Assembly (NCBI GenBank): GCA_031422915.1
Contig: JANPEK010000030.1
Location: forward strand, 1 to 29,612
DNA length: 29,612 bases
Reading direction: 5' to 3'
Source of the DNA: JANMEX01 sp031422915
GTDB lineage: Bacteria; Pseudomonadota; Alphaproteobacteria; Rhizobiales; Rhizobiaceae
Below the pieces are notes generated by a model, which was given only the letters and a program-made list of their open reading frames with translations, was not told the DNA's origin and ran no database searches. Numbering within the stretch: position 1 is the first letter of the stretch; every line of letters begins with the position of its first letter. The position numbers were made by a program, and so were the translations under genes. Shown one piece after another: positions 1-7,167 of the stretch.

Positions 1-270
1 CCCAAGCCAAGTGAGGTAGCCGCCACACAGAATCTGCATGACTGACCCAATGGTTGGATGCAGCGCGAGCAGTGTCGTGAGGCCGGTGATGGCCATAAGG
101 GCCCAAAAAGTTGTCCCAAGGCTACAGCCCAATGCGACCGCGAGCCCGTTGGCGCGGCTGGTTACTGTCGTTGAGACAATACCGACGAAGTTGGGGCCGG
201 GACTCATGAATGCGACGAGTGAAGCGGCGAAGACGCTGAGTAGGCTTGGCCAGTATTGGTCAATTTGCAT
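1..270 (-). CDS. LysE/RhtB-family amino acid exporter, N-terminal part (cut by window edge)
   Basis: The visible 90 residues start MQIDQYWPSLLSVF and contain AFMSPGPNFVGIV, the conserved first-helix signature of LysE/RhtB translocators, followed by hydrophobic segments ALGCSLGTTFWALMAI and GYLTWLG. The family exports amino acids and their analogues through the inner membrane. The ATG is preceded by a strong GGAGG ribosome site seven bases upstream, so the start is well supported. The C-terminal two thirds lie outside the window. It is the last visible gene of the operon with the N-hydroxylase, oxidase and dioxygenase, separated from the dioxygenase by 74 bases that hold a hairpin. By inference it exports the product of the cluster or protects the producer. 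The exact substrate cannot be read from sequence. Confidence 0.88.
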   Translation of the reverse strand, partial: MQIDQYWPSLLSVFAASLVAFMSPGPNFVGIVSTTVTSRANGLAVALGCSLGTTFWALMAITGLTTLLALHPTIGSVMQILCGGYLTWLG

Positions 271-294
271 GTCGCTATCCTCCGGAACGACTCT

Positions 295-318
295 GGCGAG
301 CACCGACCGGTGCTCGCC
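295..318. repeat. Perfect 10-bp stem, 4-base loop hairpin between dioxygenase and exporter genes
   Basis: GGCGAGCACC at 295-304 is the exact reverse complement of GGTGCTCGCC at 309-318, with GACC as loop. It lies in the 74-base gap between the dioxygenase stop and the exporter start. On the transcribed (minus) strand no T-tract follows the stem, so it is not a standard terminator in that direction. A T-rich run follows it on the plus strand. It could tune exporter expression by partial termination or by mRNA processing, or terminate transcription entering from the opposite side. Confidence 0.7.
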
Positions 319-344
319 TTCTTTCAATTTCTTTTATCGAACGA

Positions 345-1046
345 TCACTGCAGCTCGGCAGCCTGCGTCTTCCAGTCGCCTCGGTACTTGCCGTGGCTCC
401 ACATATGAAATCCCATGAGGATCATATCGCGGTAGCCTTCGTCGCTATCGGCGATCAGTGGCGTGACCATGTGAAAAACCTCCCGATCGTCGACGACGAG
501 CGCCTGTCCTGGCATCAACGTGACACCGTAGACGGGTGGCGCATCTTCTTCTTCATGAATCTGCGATATGCCGCCCTTGACGTTCTGGCGCGCGACGCAA
601 CCCATAACAACGAAGTCGGCGCCATCCTTGTGAAGACCTTCCGGAACAGGAACTCCGCGCGTTGCTGGCTTGGCGTGAACGCGCACCATATGCACTTTGA
701 CCAGCCATTCCTTTGGATAGGGCGCAAGCGACCAGTTCTCGTCGACCACGCCGAAGCCGTTTTCGATGTAGGGCTTCATGTCAGTGGCAATGTCCTCAAA
801 CTCACGCTCGATATGACCGGTGAGTTTATTGGTCTCACCCTGCAGAAAGAGCTGGGTCTTTAGCTTTGTAAGTACGGCAGATTTCGTGACCGGGTCGAAG
901 GTGGCGTGATATTGTGCGAGGCGCCGCGTGCGGCCGCCTTGCGCCGCCGGATGGTGCTGATCCGGCCCCAGATCGTCGAAAAAGGGTTGGTATTGAGTGA
1001 GGCTGTCGCCCAGATTCATCGTTGCATATTTTTCTGACCGGTTCAT
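345..1046 (-). CDS. 2-oxoglutarate/Fe(II)-dependent amino acid dioxygenase (PF10014-like), internal start
   Basis: This 233-residue product begins MNRSEKYATMNLGD. The start is chosen because AGGAG lies seven bases upstream of the ATG, an unusually good site in the middle of a longer open frame. Fe(II) ligands are visible as H139-x-D141 in EGLHKDGADF and the distal H192 in REVFHMVTPL. R206 in GYRDMILMGF is placed to bind 2-oxoglutarate. The motif layout matches the 2OG-Fe dioxygenase family that includes the Bacillus L-isoleucine dioxygenase (IDO), which hydroxylates free amino acids. Length suits the family. In this operon it probably hydroxylates the amino acid precursor or the hydrazino product. 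Which carbon or substrate is unknown. It may also be made as the C-terminal half of the 649-residue protein. Confidence 0.85.
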   Translation of the reverse strand: MNRSEKYATMNLGDSLTQYQPFFDDLGPDQHHPAAQGGRTRRLAQYHATFDPVTKSAVLTKLKTQLFLQGETNKLTGHIEREFEDIATDMKPYIENGFGVVDENWSLAPYPKEWLVKVHMVRVHAKPATRGVPVPEGLHKDGADFVVMGCVARQNVKGGISQIHEEEDAPPVYGVTLMPGQALVVDDREVFHMVTPLIADSDEGYRDMILMGFHMWSHGKYRGDWKTQAAELQ

Positions 1047-2294
1047 GGGGGTCTCCTGGTGGGTTGGCGGGCGCGCGCCGCAGGGTTGAGTAAAGTGCGC
1101 GTCTGGGTAATCTCCGCGCGAAGCATGGTTTTGCGCGGACACGACTGTCGGTGACTGCCGACGTGGGGGAGGCAGTCTGTTTGGGTCGAGCGCCGTCAGG
1201 TCGATTGGCTGATCGCCTTGCCCGGTGACCATATTGGCAAGTCCCTCTCCAAGGGCAGGGGCGATCTTGAACGCGCCGCCGTGATCGCCCACGGCGACAA
1301 ATAGCCCGCCGACGGCAGGGGCAGGCCCGACCAAGGGCAGCCCGTCGGGGCTGAGCGAGTAGACACCGGACCATCCGCCACGCGGTGAAACAGGCTCACC
1401 GAGCACGAAGCGCTGACGAAGGATTGCTTCGTAGAGGTCCAGGATATCGTCCGGAACGGACGACCCGCGCCGGTCCGGGTCAACTCCAGTTTGCCCGCCT
1501 CGCTCTGCGCCCACCAGCAATGACCCGCCAGGCATTGGGCGAAACCAAGCCTTGTTTGGCCCATCAATCACAACTGGTTGCCGCGAGTGATTGGAAAGGT
1601 CGCCAGGCCGAAAGACTGCGACCCGGCTCAGACGCGCTGTAAGGTCAAGATCGATGCCTGCGGTGGACAGAAGCGCCGGTGACCACGCGCCAGCGGCGAT
1701 TATGACCTTGTCGGCCGGGCGGTCGCCATCCTTGGTGGTGATTCCCGTAACCCGGTCGCGTTTGACCAGAATTGCGTCGACGCGCGCGCCGAACTCGTAC
1801 TCGACGCCGAGCATGCGCGATCGCTGTATATAGCCGGCCAGTATCACGTGCGCATCGCCGACCCCGGCCGTGGGGTCGAAGCGGATGACTTCAGCGTCAC
1901 CGCGGCGGACGTCGGGGAAAAGCGCCAGCGCCTCCTGGCGTGTCACCGGCCGGATTGAGGAACCCCACCCGGATTGATGCGCAGCCGTCGCGCGTTCATT
2001 CGCCCCGCACTCACCCGCGCCAATCTCAAGCATGCCGACCTGTTCGAATGCGCCGGACGTTTCGAACTCTTCGTTAAAGGTCCGGAAGACGTCGAGCGAG
2101 CGCGTCGCCAGCCGGGTTTCGACTTCGGTCGCCAGCGCAGTCCGAACGATGGCTCCGCTGCGGCCGGTCGCCCCGCTTCCCGGTCCGGATCGATCCAGCA
2201 CCCGAATCTTGCCAGCGCCAGTCTTGGCCAGATGGTATGCGGTGGCGACGCCAATGATGCCCGCCCCGACGATGACTATGTCTTGCCCGGCCAT
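345..2294 (-). CDS. DAO-family FAD oxidase, in frame with a C-terminal 2OG-Fe(II) dioxygenase (649 aa, possible fusion)
   Basis: Residues 1 to about 373 are a D-amino-acid-oxidase/glycine-oxidase type flavoprotein: an N-terminal dinucleotide fold (IVIVGAGIIGVATAYHLAK), PGSGATGRSGAIVR near residue 40, and the C-terminal YSLSPDGLPLVGP and VGDHGGAFKIAPALGEGLA signatures. There is no stop after the oxidase domain. The frame continues through about 43 proline- and polar-rich residues and then straight into a complete dioxygenase at residue 417. That second domain has its own start and strong ribosome site (separate entry), so this may be a true fusion, an oxidase with a read-through tail, or both. 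In hydrazine pathways such as s56-p1 and triacsin, a DAO-like flavoenzyme is assigned to oxidise the N-N-linked intermediate and release hydrazinoacetate. I infer a comparable role here. The ATG lies four bases after the aminotransferase stop, implying translational coupling. Confidence 0.85.
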   Translation of the reverse strand: MAGQDIVIVGAGIIGVATAYHLAKTGAGKIRVLDRSGPGSGATGRSGAIVRTALATEVETRLATRSLDVFRTFNEEFETSGAFEQVGMLEIGAGECGANERATAAHQSGWGSSIRPVTRQEALALFPDVRRGDAEVIRFDPTAGVGDAHVILAGYIQRSRMLGVEYEFGARVDAILVKRDRVTGITTKDGDRPADKVIIAAGAWSPALLSTAGIDLDLTARLSRVAVFRPGDLSNHSRQPVVIDGPNKAWFRPMPGGSLLVGAERGGQTGVDPDRRGSSVPDDILDLYEAILRQRFVLGEPVSPRGGWSGVYSLSPDGLPLVGPAPAVGGLFVAVGDHGGAFKIAPALGEGLANMVTGQGDQPIDLTALDPNRLPPPRRQSPTVVSAQNHASRGDYPDAHFTQPCGARPPTHQETPMNRSEKYATMNLGDSLTQYQPFFDDLGPDQHHPAAQGGRTRRLAQYHATFDPVTKSAVLTKLKTQLFLQGETNKLTGHIEREFEDIATDMKPYIENGFGVVDENWSLAPYPKEWLVKVHMVRVHAKPATRGVPVPEGLHKDGADFVVMGCVARQNVKGGISQIHEEEDAPPVYGVTLMPGQALVVDDREVFHMVTPLIADSDEGYRDMILMGFHMWSHGKYRGDWKTQAAELQ

Positions 2295-2298
2295 CAGA

Positions 2299-3573
2299 CT
2301 AGGCGCTCAGCGGAAGGTCAGCGCGACCAAGGAGTTTGATTACCTCGTCCTCAATGTGGTCGAGGGCGAGGTCCAGATCCTGGTCGTCGATTGTAAGGGC
2401 TGGCAAAAGCTTGAGCACCCGGTTGTCCGGGCCGCACGTTTCAATCATGATACCGGCAACATACAAACTGGCCGCGATCAACCGCGCATCATCGCCCCGC
2501 GAGAATTCCAGTCCTTGAAAGAGGCCGCGTCCTTTTGGTCGGGCCAGACCAGGCTGGATCGCGTTGGCAATGCGTTTGAGGCGGCGCGAGACGACTTCGG
2601 CCTTGCGACAAACAGCGCTCGATAATGCTGTGTCCCGCCAATACGTGTTGAGGGCTTTGGTCGCGCCGACGAAGGCGAGATTGTTACCCCGGAACGTGCC
2701 GTTGTGCTCACCGGGTTTCCATACATCATGCTCCGGTCTTATCAGCACCAGGGAGAACGGCGCGCCGAAGCCTGAAAGCGATTTCGATAGTACCACGACG
2801 TCAGGCGTCACGCCTGTGCCTTCAAAGGAAAAGAACGAACCTGTTCGCCCGTTCCCGGCCTGAACATCGTCGACGATAAGCAGAGCTCCTAACTTCGCGG
2901 CCAAAGCGGCAAGTCTGCGCAACCAAACGGTGGAAGCGACGTTGAGGCCGCCTTCTCCCTGCACCAGCTCCAGAATTATGGCAGCAGGCGCCTCGACACC
3001 GCTCCCGTCGCTCCGAAGCATGGCTCTGATGACGGCCATGGTGTCGATGTCGCCAAGAAACCCATCGTAGGGCATGAACACCGCGCCGATCGAAGGGACA
3101 CCGGCGGCTTTGCGTTTGGCCAGGTTGGCGGTGAGACCCAGTGAACCAAGGGTCATGCCGTGATAGGCGTTTGTGAATGCAACGACGTTGACGCGACCTG
3201 TCGCTTTGCGAGCCAGTTTGACGGCTGCTTCAATGGCATTCGTTCCCGTAGGACCGGGGAACTGCAATTTGTACGAGAGGCCTCTCGGTTGCAGGATGAC
3301 CTCTTGGAAGCATTCGATGAAGTCGGCCTTCGCCTGGGTATGCAGATCGAGTGAGTGAACGATGCCGCCACCGGCCAGATAGTCCGCGACCACTTCGACA
3401 ATCGCAGGATTGTTGTGGCCGTAGTTGAGAGCGCCAGCGCCAGACAGGAGATCAATATAAGTTCTACCCGTGGCGTCGGTCATGCGAGAGCCGCGCGCAG
3501 AGACGAAAACAGCAGGGAAAGACCGGCAATACGACCGCACCTGGGACTCGTGCTTGGAGAAAATGTCGATCAT
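2299..3573 (-). CDS. Class III PLP aminotransferase, EctB/diaminobutyrate transaminase-like
   Basis: This is a 424-residue class III (ornithine/DABA) aminotransferase. Visible hallmarks are GAGALNYGHNNP near 45-56, FPGPTGTNAIEAAVKLARK at 105-123, the aspartate of LLIVDDVQAGNGRTG near 235, and the PLP lysine K264 in VVLSKSLSGFGAPF. The pattern is closest to EctB/DABA transaminases, which interconvert aspartate 4-semialdehyde and L-2,4-diaminobutyrate using glutamate. The frame is open to a TTG at 3591, but ATG 3573 is preferred because GGAGG sits six bases before it. That start is ten bases after the N-hydroxylase stop. No ectA or ectC is present, so ectoine synthesis is excluded locally. It may supply the diamine for the N-hydroxylase, or re-aminate the semialdehyde left after oxidative cleavage of the hydrazine intermediate (inference). 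Confidence 0.87.
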   Translation of the reverse strand: MIDIFSKHESQVRSYCRSFPAVFVSARGSRMTDATGRTYIDLLSGAGALNYGHNNPAIVEVVADYLAGGGIVHSLDLHTQAKADFIECFQEVILQPRGLSYKLQFPGPTGTNAIEAAVKLARKATGRVNVVAFTNAYHGMTLGSLGLTANLAKRKAAGVPSIGAVFMPYDGFLGDIDTMAVIRAMLRSDGSGVEAPAAIILELVQGEGGLNVASTVWLRRLAALAAKLGALLIVDDVQAGNGRTGSFFSFEGTGVTPDVVVLSKSLSGFGAPFSLVLIRPEHDVWKPGEHNGTFRGNNLAFVGATKALNTYWRDTALSSAVCRKAEVVSRRLKRIANAIQPGLARPKGRGLFQGLEFSRGDDARLIAASLYVAGIMIETCGPDNRVLKLLPALTIDDQDLDLALDHIEDEVIKLLGRADLPLSA

Positions 3574-3583
3574 TGTAACCTCC

Positions 3584-4957
3584 TTATCCAATCGCGACTT
3601 GGTGATCGGCCGCAGGGGCTGTCTCGGCTTGACGCGCGAAACGCCGGGCTGGATGTAGCGCTTTCTGGTTTCGGGGACTCTCCAGGTTCAGCCTTGCTTC
3701 CAGGCTCTCGACAATGTGAGCAGCGCGAAGGGCGAGCAAGCTGAACGATCCCGCGTCGCCGAAGCCGTGGCTGCTTTCGCACAGACCGTTGAGGTAACAA
3801 GGGGCGACGACATCGCGATGGACCGTATAGTCGCGCCGGACTTTCAGGCATCCGCTATCGTCCCGGTTCAAAAAGCCCAGAACGTCCGCAAGAAGCGGAG
3901 GAGAAGGTTCGTAGCCTTCTCCGACGCCGATGTCCTTAAAGCCGGTCGCAAGCACCACAGCATCGACGCAAAGATCGACTTCGGCACCGTTAATCCGGTT
4001 GGTGAGCGTTAAATCAACACCACGCTGCCCGGCCTTGGCGGCGATGATGGCGGTATTGTTGTGGATCAAAAAACGCTCTCGTCCATCGAGACGTTCCTCG
4101 TAAAGTCTCACATAGAGCGAGCGCAGGACGTCGAGATCCGCAGCGCCGTAGTTTGTGCGGCGGAGCTGCCGGCGCAGATCCTCTTGGGTTGATTTTGAGG
4201 CATTGTAGTAGAAATCGGTAAACTCCGGGAAATAGATGTGGTCCGAGAACGGACTGGTATCCTTCTGGCCCATTGCGAAGGAGCGATGAATGGCGTGGAT
4301 TCGAATGGAGGGAAAACGGTTCAACAGATCGAGATTGATCTCGACGGCCGATTGGCTTGCGCCGACAACGGCGATCGACTGGAGCTCGTCGCGCAAGTTT
4401 TCAACGCTGTGCAGGTAGTCGCAAAGGTGAAAAACACGCGGTCCGACTGCGCCCTTGAACGGCTCGGGTATGTTTCGGCTCCGGCCCGTTCCAACAACGA
4501 GACTTCGCGCGGAAATTGGACCGGATGGCGTGTCGACTTGCCATTGGTGCGCCCGATCATCGTAGCGTACGCTTGTCACAGGTCGTGCGAAGCCAACGTC
4601 TTCGTTAAAGAAACCGGTCGCCCAGCTAATATACCGCGCGTATTCCTTTCGAAATGGATAGGAAAGGCCAAGATTCAGGTATTCAAATATTTTGTTCTGA
4701 GACTTCAGGTAATTCACAAAGCTGAAATAGCTTTGAGGATTACGGGGTGTGACCAGATCCCGCAGAGGATTATGCTGTATGTCAGATCCATCGAGAAGCA
4801 TCCCGGGATGCCAACAACCGCGCGGTGCTGCTTCCGTAAAATAAAAGCTGAGATTACTCCCGCTTTCACGAAGTGCTATGGCGAGTGCGAGGTTCGACGG
4901 GCCAAAGCCAATCCCGAGAACGTCGTACGATTGAGGCGGTGCGATATGGGCGGGCAT
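3584..4957 (-). CDS. Flavin-dependent N-hydroxylating monooxygenase (lysine N6/ornithine N5 hydroxylase family)
   Basis: The 457-residue protein shows the family features in order: FAD site GIGFGPSNLALA at 15-26, LRDLVTPRNPQSYFSF at 65-80, NADPH site VVGASQSAVEI at 197-207, the hallmark DTSPFSDHIYFPEFTDFYY around 233-251, and C-terminal ATGF at 337-340. Such enzymes (IucD, PvdA, SidA, and Spb38 in s56-p1) hydroxylate the terminal amine of lysine, ornithine or related diamines using NADPH and O2. The ATG has AGGAG seven bases upstream. Although usually a siderophore gene, no siderophore synthetase, transporter or receptor is visible. Its neighbours, a MetRS-like enzyme and a cupin, point instead to N-N bond formation from the hydroxylamine. 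Lysine, ornithine or diaminobutyrate are all possible substrates. The EctB-like neighbour makes diaminobutyrate worth testing. Confidence 0.92.
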   Translation of the reverse strand: MPAHIAPPQSYDVLGIGFGPSNLALAIALRESGSNLSFYFTEAAPRGCWHPGMLLDGSDIQHNPLRDLVTPRNPQSYFSFVNYLKSQNKIFEYLNLGLSYPFRKEYARYISWATGFFNEDVGFARPVTSVRYDDRAHQWQVDTPSGPISARSLVVGTGRSRNIPEPFKGAVGPRVFHLCDYLHSVENLRDELQSIAVVGASQSAVEINLDLLNRFPSIRIHAIHRSFAMGQKDTSPFSDHIYFPEFTDFYYNASKSTQEDLRRQLRRTNYGAADLDVLRSLYVRLYEERLDGRERFLIHNNTAIIAAKAGQRGVDLTLTNRINGAEVDLCVDAVVLATGFKDIGVGEGYEPSPPLLADVLGFLNRDDSGCLKVRRDYTVHRDVVAPCYLNGLCESSHGFGDAGSFSLLALRAAHIVESLEARLNLESPRNQKALHPARRFARQAETAPAADHQVAIG

Positions 4958-5033
4958 GCTTCACTCCTATAAGAGGACTATTGTCGTGGTAAGTTCGACA
5001 AGCGTCTCGAAGATCGCATGCTGCGATCGGCGT

Positions 5034-6596
5034 TCACGCCGCTGGCGCGAGTGAGTGTTCAATGGCTTCGGCGAGTGGAGTGGTGAAGTCCGCAGGCCAA
5101 ACAATCGGACCCGTTTGGCCTGCGGCAGCCCAGATCTTTTCAGCGATAGTCGGCGCTATTGGCGCCGTCCCGACGGCAAGTGTACGAGCGAACATCCGTG
5201 CCCGCTCCAGTGTCGCACCTGCTTTGAGCAACTGGATTCCCAACTTGAGGCCATGGGAGATTGTCTGAGCCGCGATTCGTGCGCTTGGCGAAGTGAATCC
5301 ATAGGCTGCCTCGAATCGGCGAAGCAGCGCGCGCTCGACCGGCGAAATCCCTTCCTCCCCGGAACCGGAATGTGCAACCGCCATTGCCGATAGAAATGCA
5401 TCCAGCGGCTCGCGCAGATTGGCTGACACGATGACTTGCAGGTCCGCCCGCGTAAAGTTGGATTGGCTGTATTCCGGGTTGATCCACGAGAGGTAAAAGC
5501 GCACATCGTCACGATCTACTTCGGCAAGCAGATCCCGTCCCCAGATCAGATGGCCCTGACTTGTCGAGAACTTGTAATTTTCCAATTGAAGGAATTCATT
5601 CGTAATGAACGCGTCCGGGACCAAGGCTTCGACGCGATGATGGCGAGCCGCCAGGGCCAACCCAAGATGAGCGACGATGTAGAAGAAGGAATTGTCAAAA
5701 CCCAGGAACTGACAATAGGTTGCCTCGTTTTCGTTCGAACCTGGAACGCCGATCCTGTTGGCGCCTTTGAGACAGCTGGCTTTGTTCAGCCAATGGTAGT
5801 GGCCGGGCACCATTTCGGCCCAGACGTTGAGCACCAAACCATCCGATTGTGCAAACGGAGCGGGAATGCCCCAATTCGATGGAAACGTGATAGGGAACAT
5901 GGGAAGCTTGCGATCAAACATTTCGGCGACCAGGCGTTTTGGCCCCGGTCGCAGTTCCGGGATGGCGGTCGACAGATGGTGCCACATCGGCTCCCGCCAC
6001 TCCTCAAGATCAAAGACATATTCCACGAATTCCCGATCAATCACTGGATCGCCCGGCGCACCGCCGGTCGGATAGAAACCTATGAGGTCGCTGGTTTGGT
6101 TGGCATGACCGCAACCCTCGCAAATGTTGGCTTTGGTCGGCGCCAAGCACGTTGGGCAACTTCCGCTGGCGTAGGCCTCGAACATGAAGCGTCCGCGCAT
6201 GGGATCGAAAGGGGCGACCCGCCGACGCAAGCGAAAGACACCCGCCTCGTTGAGCCGTTGGAACCAGCCCGTTACGTATGTGGTGTATGCAGCGTCAGGC
6301 ATACCCACGACGTCAAATCCAATGGCAGCTTGTGCCAGCGTCTCTTGAATTTCAGCGTGGCTTGCCGTCGCAAGTTCATGCGGGGCGCGACCCAGGCGTT
6401 CAGCTGTCGTCACAACATAGGTTTGGTTGAGATCAACACTCAGAGCCCTATCGACCACTGCGCCGCGAAGCGCGAGATAGCGCGACAAAATGTCGACCCC
6501 CAGGTAGGGACCTGACAAGTGGCCGACGTGAAGATCACCATTTGGTGTTGGTGGTGGCGCAATGATTGCGAAACGGCGGGAAGCGAGGGTTTGCAT
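5034..6596 (-). CDS. MetRS-like class I adenylate-forming enzyme of hydrazine-synthetase type
   Basis: The 520-residue protein has the class I synthetase catalytic core. The nucleotide motif is HVGH at 23-26 in PPPTPNGDLHVGHLSGPYLG. A zinc knuckle is formed by C147, C150, C159 and C162. The KMSKS counterpart is KFSTSQ at 342-347, so ATP chemistry looks intact. It resembles the MetRS-like half of the cupin/MetRS fusion enzymes (Spb40 and relatives). In those, this domain activates an amino acid (glycine in s56-p1) and esterifies it to the hydroxyl of an N-hydroxylated diamine, and the cupin then rearranges the ester to an N-N bond. It is not expected to be the housekeeping MetRS: the signatures deviate and it lies in a metabolic operon. 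A paralogous tRNA ligase remains an alternative. The start has AAGGA seven bases upstream. It begins 15 bases after the cupin gene ends. Confidence 0.87.
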   Translation of the reverse strand: MQTLASRRFAIIAPPPTPNGDLHVGHLSGPYLGVDILSRYLALRGAVVDRALSVDLNQTYVVTTAERLGRAPHELATASHAEIQETLAQAAIGFDVVGMPDAAYTTYVTGWFQRLNEAGVFRLRRRVAPFDPMRGRFMFEAYASGSCPTCLAPTKANICEGCGHANQTSDLIGFYPTGGAPGDPVIDREFVEYVFDLEEWREPMWHHLSTAIPELRPGPKRLVAEMFDRKLPMFPITFPSNWGIPAPFAQSDGLVLNVWAEMVPGHYHWLNKASCLKGANRIGVPGSNENEATYCQFLGFDNSFFYIVAHLGLALAARHHRVEALVPDAFITNEFLQLENYKFSTSQGHLIWGRDLLAEVDRDDVRFYLSWINPEYSQSNFTRADLQVIVSANLREPLDAFLSAMAVAHSGSGEEGISPVERALLRRFEAAYGFTSPSARIAAQTISHGLKLGIQLLKAGATLERARMFARTLAVGTAPIAPTIAEKIWAAAGQTGPIVWPADFTTPLAEAIEHSLAPAA

Positions 6597-6611
6597 GGCG
6601 AGATCCTTGAA

Positions 6612-7034
6612 CTAAACGTCATGATGCGCGAGATTGGGATTGCCAGCGACCATGGCTGCCATTCTGGCATCGGCATCGGGACTGCCCCAGAAGATCGACA
6701 AAAAATCCAGGCGTTCGACCGCAGATCCATTCGATAAAAAATGTCGGGCAAACCGCGGTATATAGATGACATCGCCCCTGCCGATTTCCTGCGTCTCGCC
6801 GTTGATGTGGATCAGCCCCGACCCCCAAAGGATAAAGAACGTCTCCTCCTCGTCGTGGCCATGTTCGGTCGTGGCCTCGCCAGGGCGGACCGACGCGATA
6901 GCACTTCCCCAAAGCGGTTCCGCGACCCCGGGCCAAGGATATAAACGACGCAGGTCGCATCCATACTCGAACGTAGTCCGAGCTTCGTTGGCAAAAAGTA
7001 TTTGCACGACTTGGCCTTTCAAAAGCTGCTTCAA
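6612..7034 (-). CDS. Small single-domain cupin, probable N-N bond-forming partner of the MetRS-like enzyme
   Basis: About 140 residues forming one cupin barrel. Motif 1 is PGEATTEHGHDEEETFFILWG, supplying H-x-H and E metal ligands. Motif 2 is GDVIYIPRFARHFLSNGS, supplying the last histidine. All four usual metal ligands are present. In characterised actinobacterial hydrazine synthetases a cupin domain is fused in front of the MetRS-like domain and catalyses the ester-to-hydrazine rearrangement. Here the same order appears as two adjacent genes. The open frame begins at a TTG (7034) without a clear ribosome site. A GTG at 7007 with AAAGG seven bases upstream is an equally good or better start and would give 131 residues. 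It is the first gene of the operon. Confidence 0.85.
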   Translation of the reverse strand: MKQLLKGQVVQILFANEARTTFEYGCDLRRLYPWPGVAEPLWGSAIASVRPGEATTEHGHDEEETFFILWGSGLIHINGETQEIGRGDVIYIPRFARHFLSNGSAVERLDFLSIFWGSPDADARMAAMVAGNPNLAHHDV

Positions 7035-7072
7035 TTACTTGCAGGAGACCATAGAATGACGGATTGATGTTT

Positions 7073-7084
7073 CGGACAATTCCG
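7073..7084. promoter_or_regulatory. Candidate operator, CGGA-CAAT-TCCG palindrome
   Basis: CGGA and TCCG arms flank CAAT in the divergent intergenic region, about 40 bases upstream of the cupin start. It shares the core GACAAT with a second palindrome at 7127-7134. Two related sites between a regulator and its divergent operon are typical of autoregulated ArsR-type control, but binding is inferred only. No convincing -35/-10 pair for the cupin operon could be picked out. Confidence 0.35.
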
Positions 7085-7101
7085 TAGTATCATTTTCTGA
7101 A

Positions 7102-7130
7102 TTGACACATGGAGGACATATTTCGACAAT
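7102..7130 (+). promoter_or_regulatory. Candidate sigma-70 promoter of the ArsR-type regulator
   Basis: A perfect TTGACA at 7102-7107 is followed, after 17 bases, by GACAAT at 7125-7130 (four of six matches to TATAAT). This places the start of transcription near 7137, about 30 bases before the regulator ATG. A second TTGACA at 7132-7137 has no suitable -10 partner. Confidence 0.5.
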
Positions 7131-7134
7131 ATTG
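7127..7134. promoter_or_regulatory. Candidate operator overlapping the -10 element (CAATATTG)
   Basis: CAATATTG is an exact palindrome within CGACAATATTGAC and overlaps the proposed -10 of the regulator promoter. Its position fits autorepression by the ArsR-family protein. The palindrome is short, so chance occurrence is possible. Confidence 0.35.
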
Positions 7135-7167
7135 ACATTCTATTTGGGCGTTTGAGGAGACCAAAGT

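Noticed and set aside
2299..3573. Ectoine biosynthesis because of the EctB-like transaminase
   Set aside because: No ectA or ectC is visible and the operon partners are N-hydroxylase and flavin oxidase.
3584..4957. Siderophore biosynthesis as the role of the N-hydroxylase
   Set aside because: No siderophore synthetase, acyltransferase, TonB receptor or iron transporter is present, whereas cupin and MetRS-like genes adjoin it.
5436..6515. A 359-codon open frame opposite the MetRS-like gene
   Set aside because: It has no motifs and lies entirely antisense to a protein with intact catalytic signatures.
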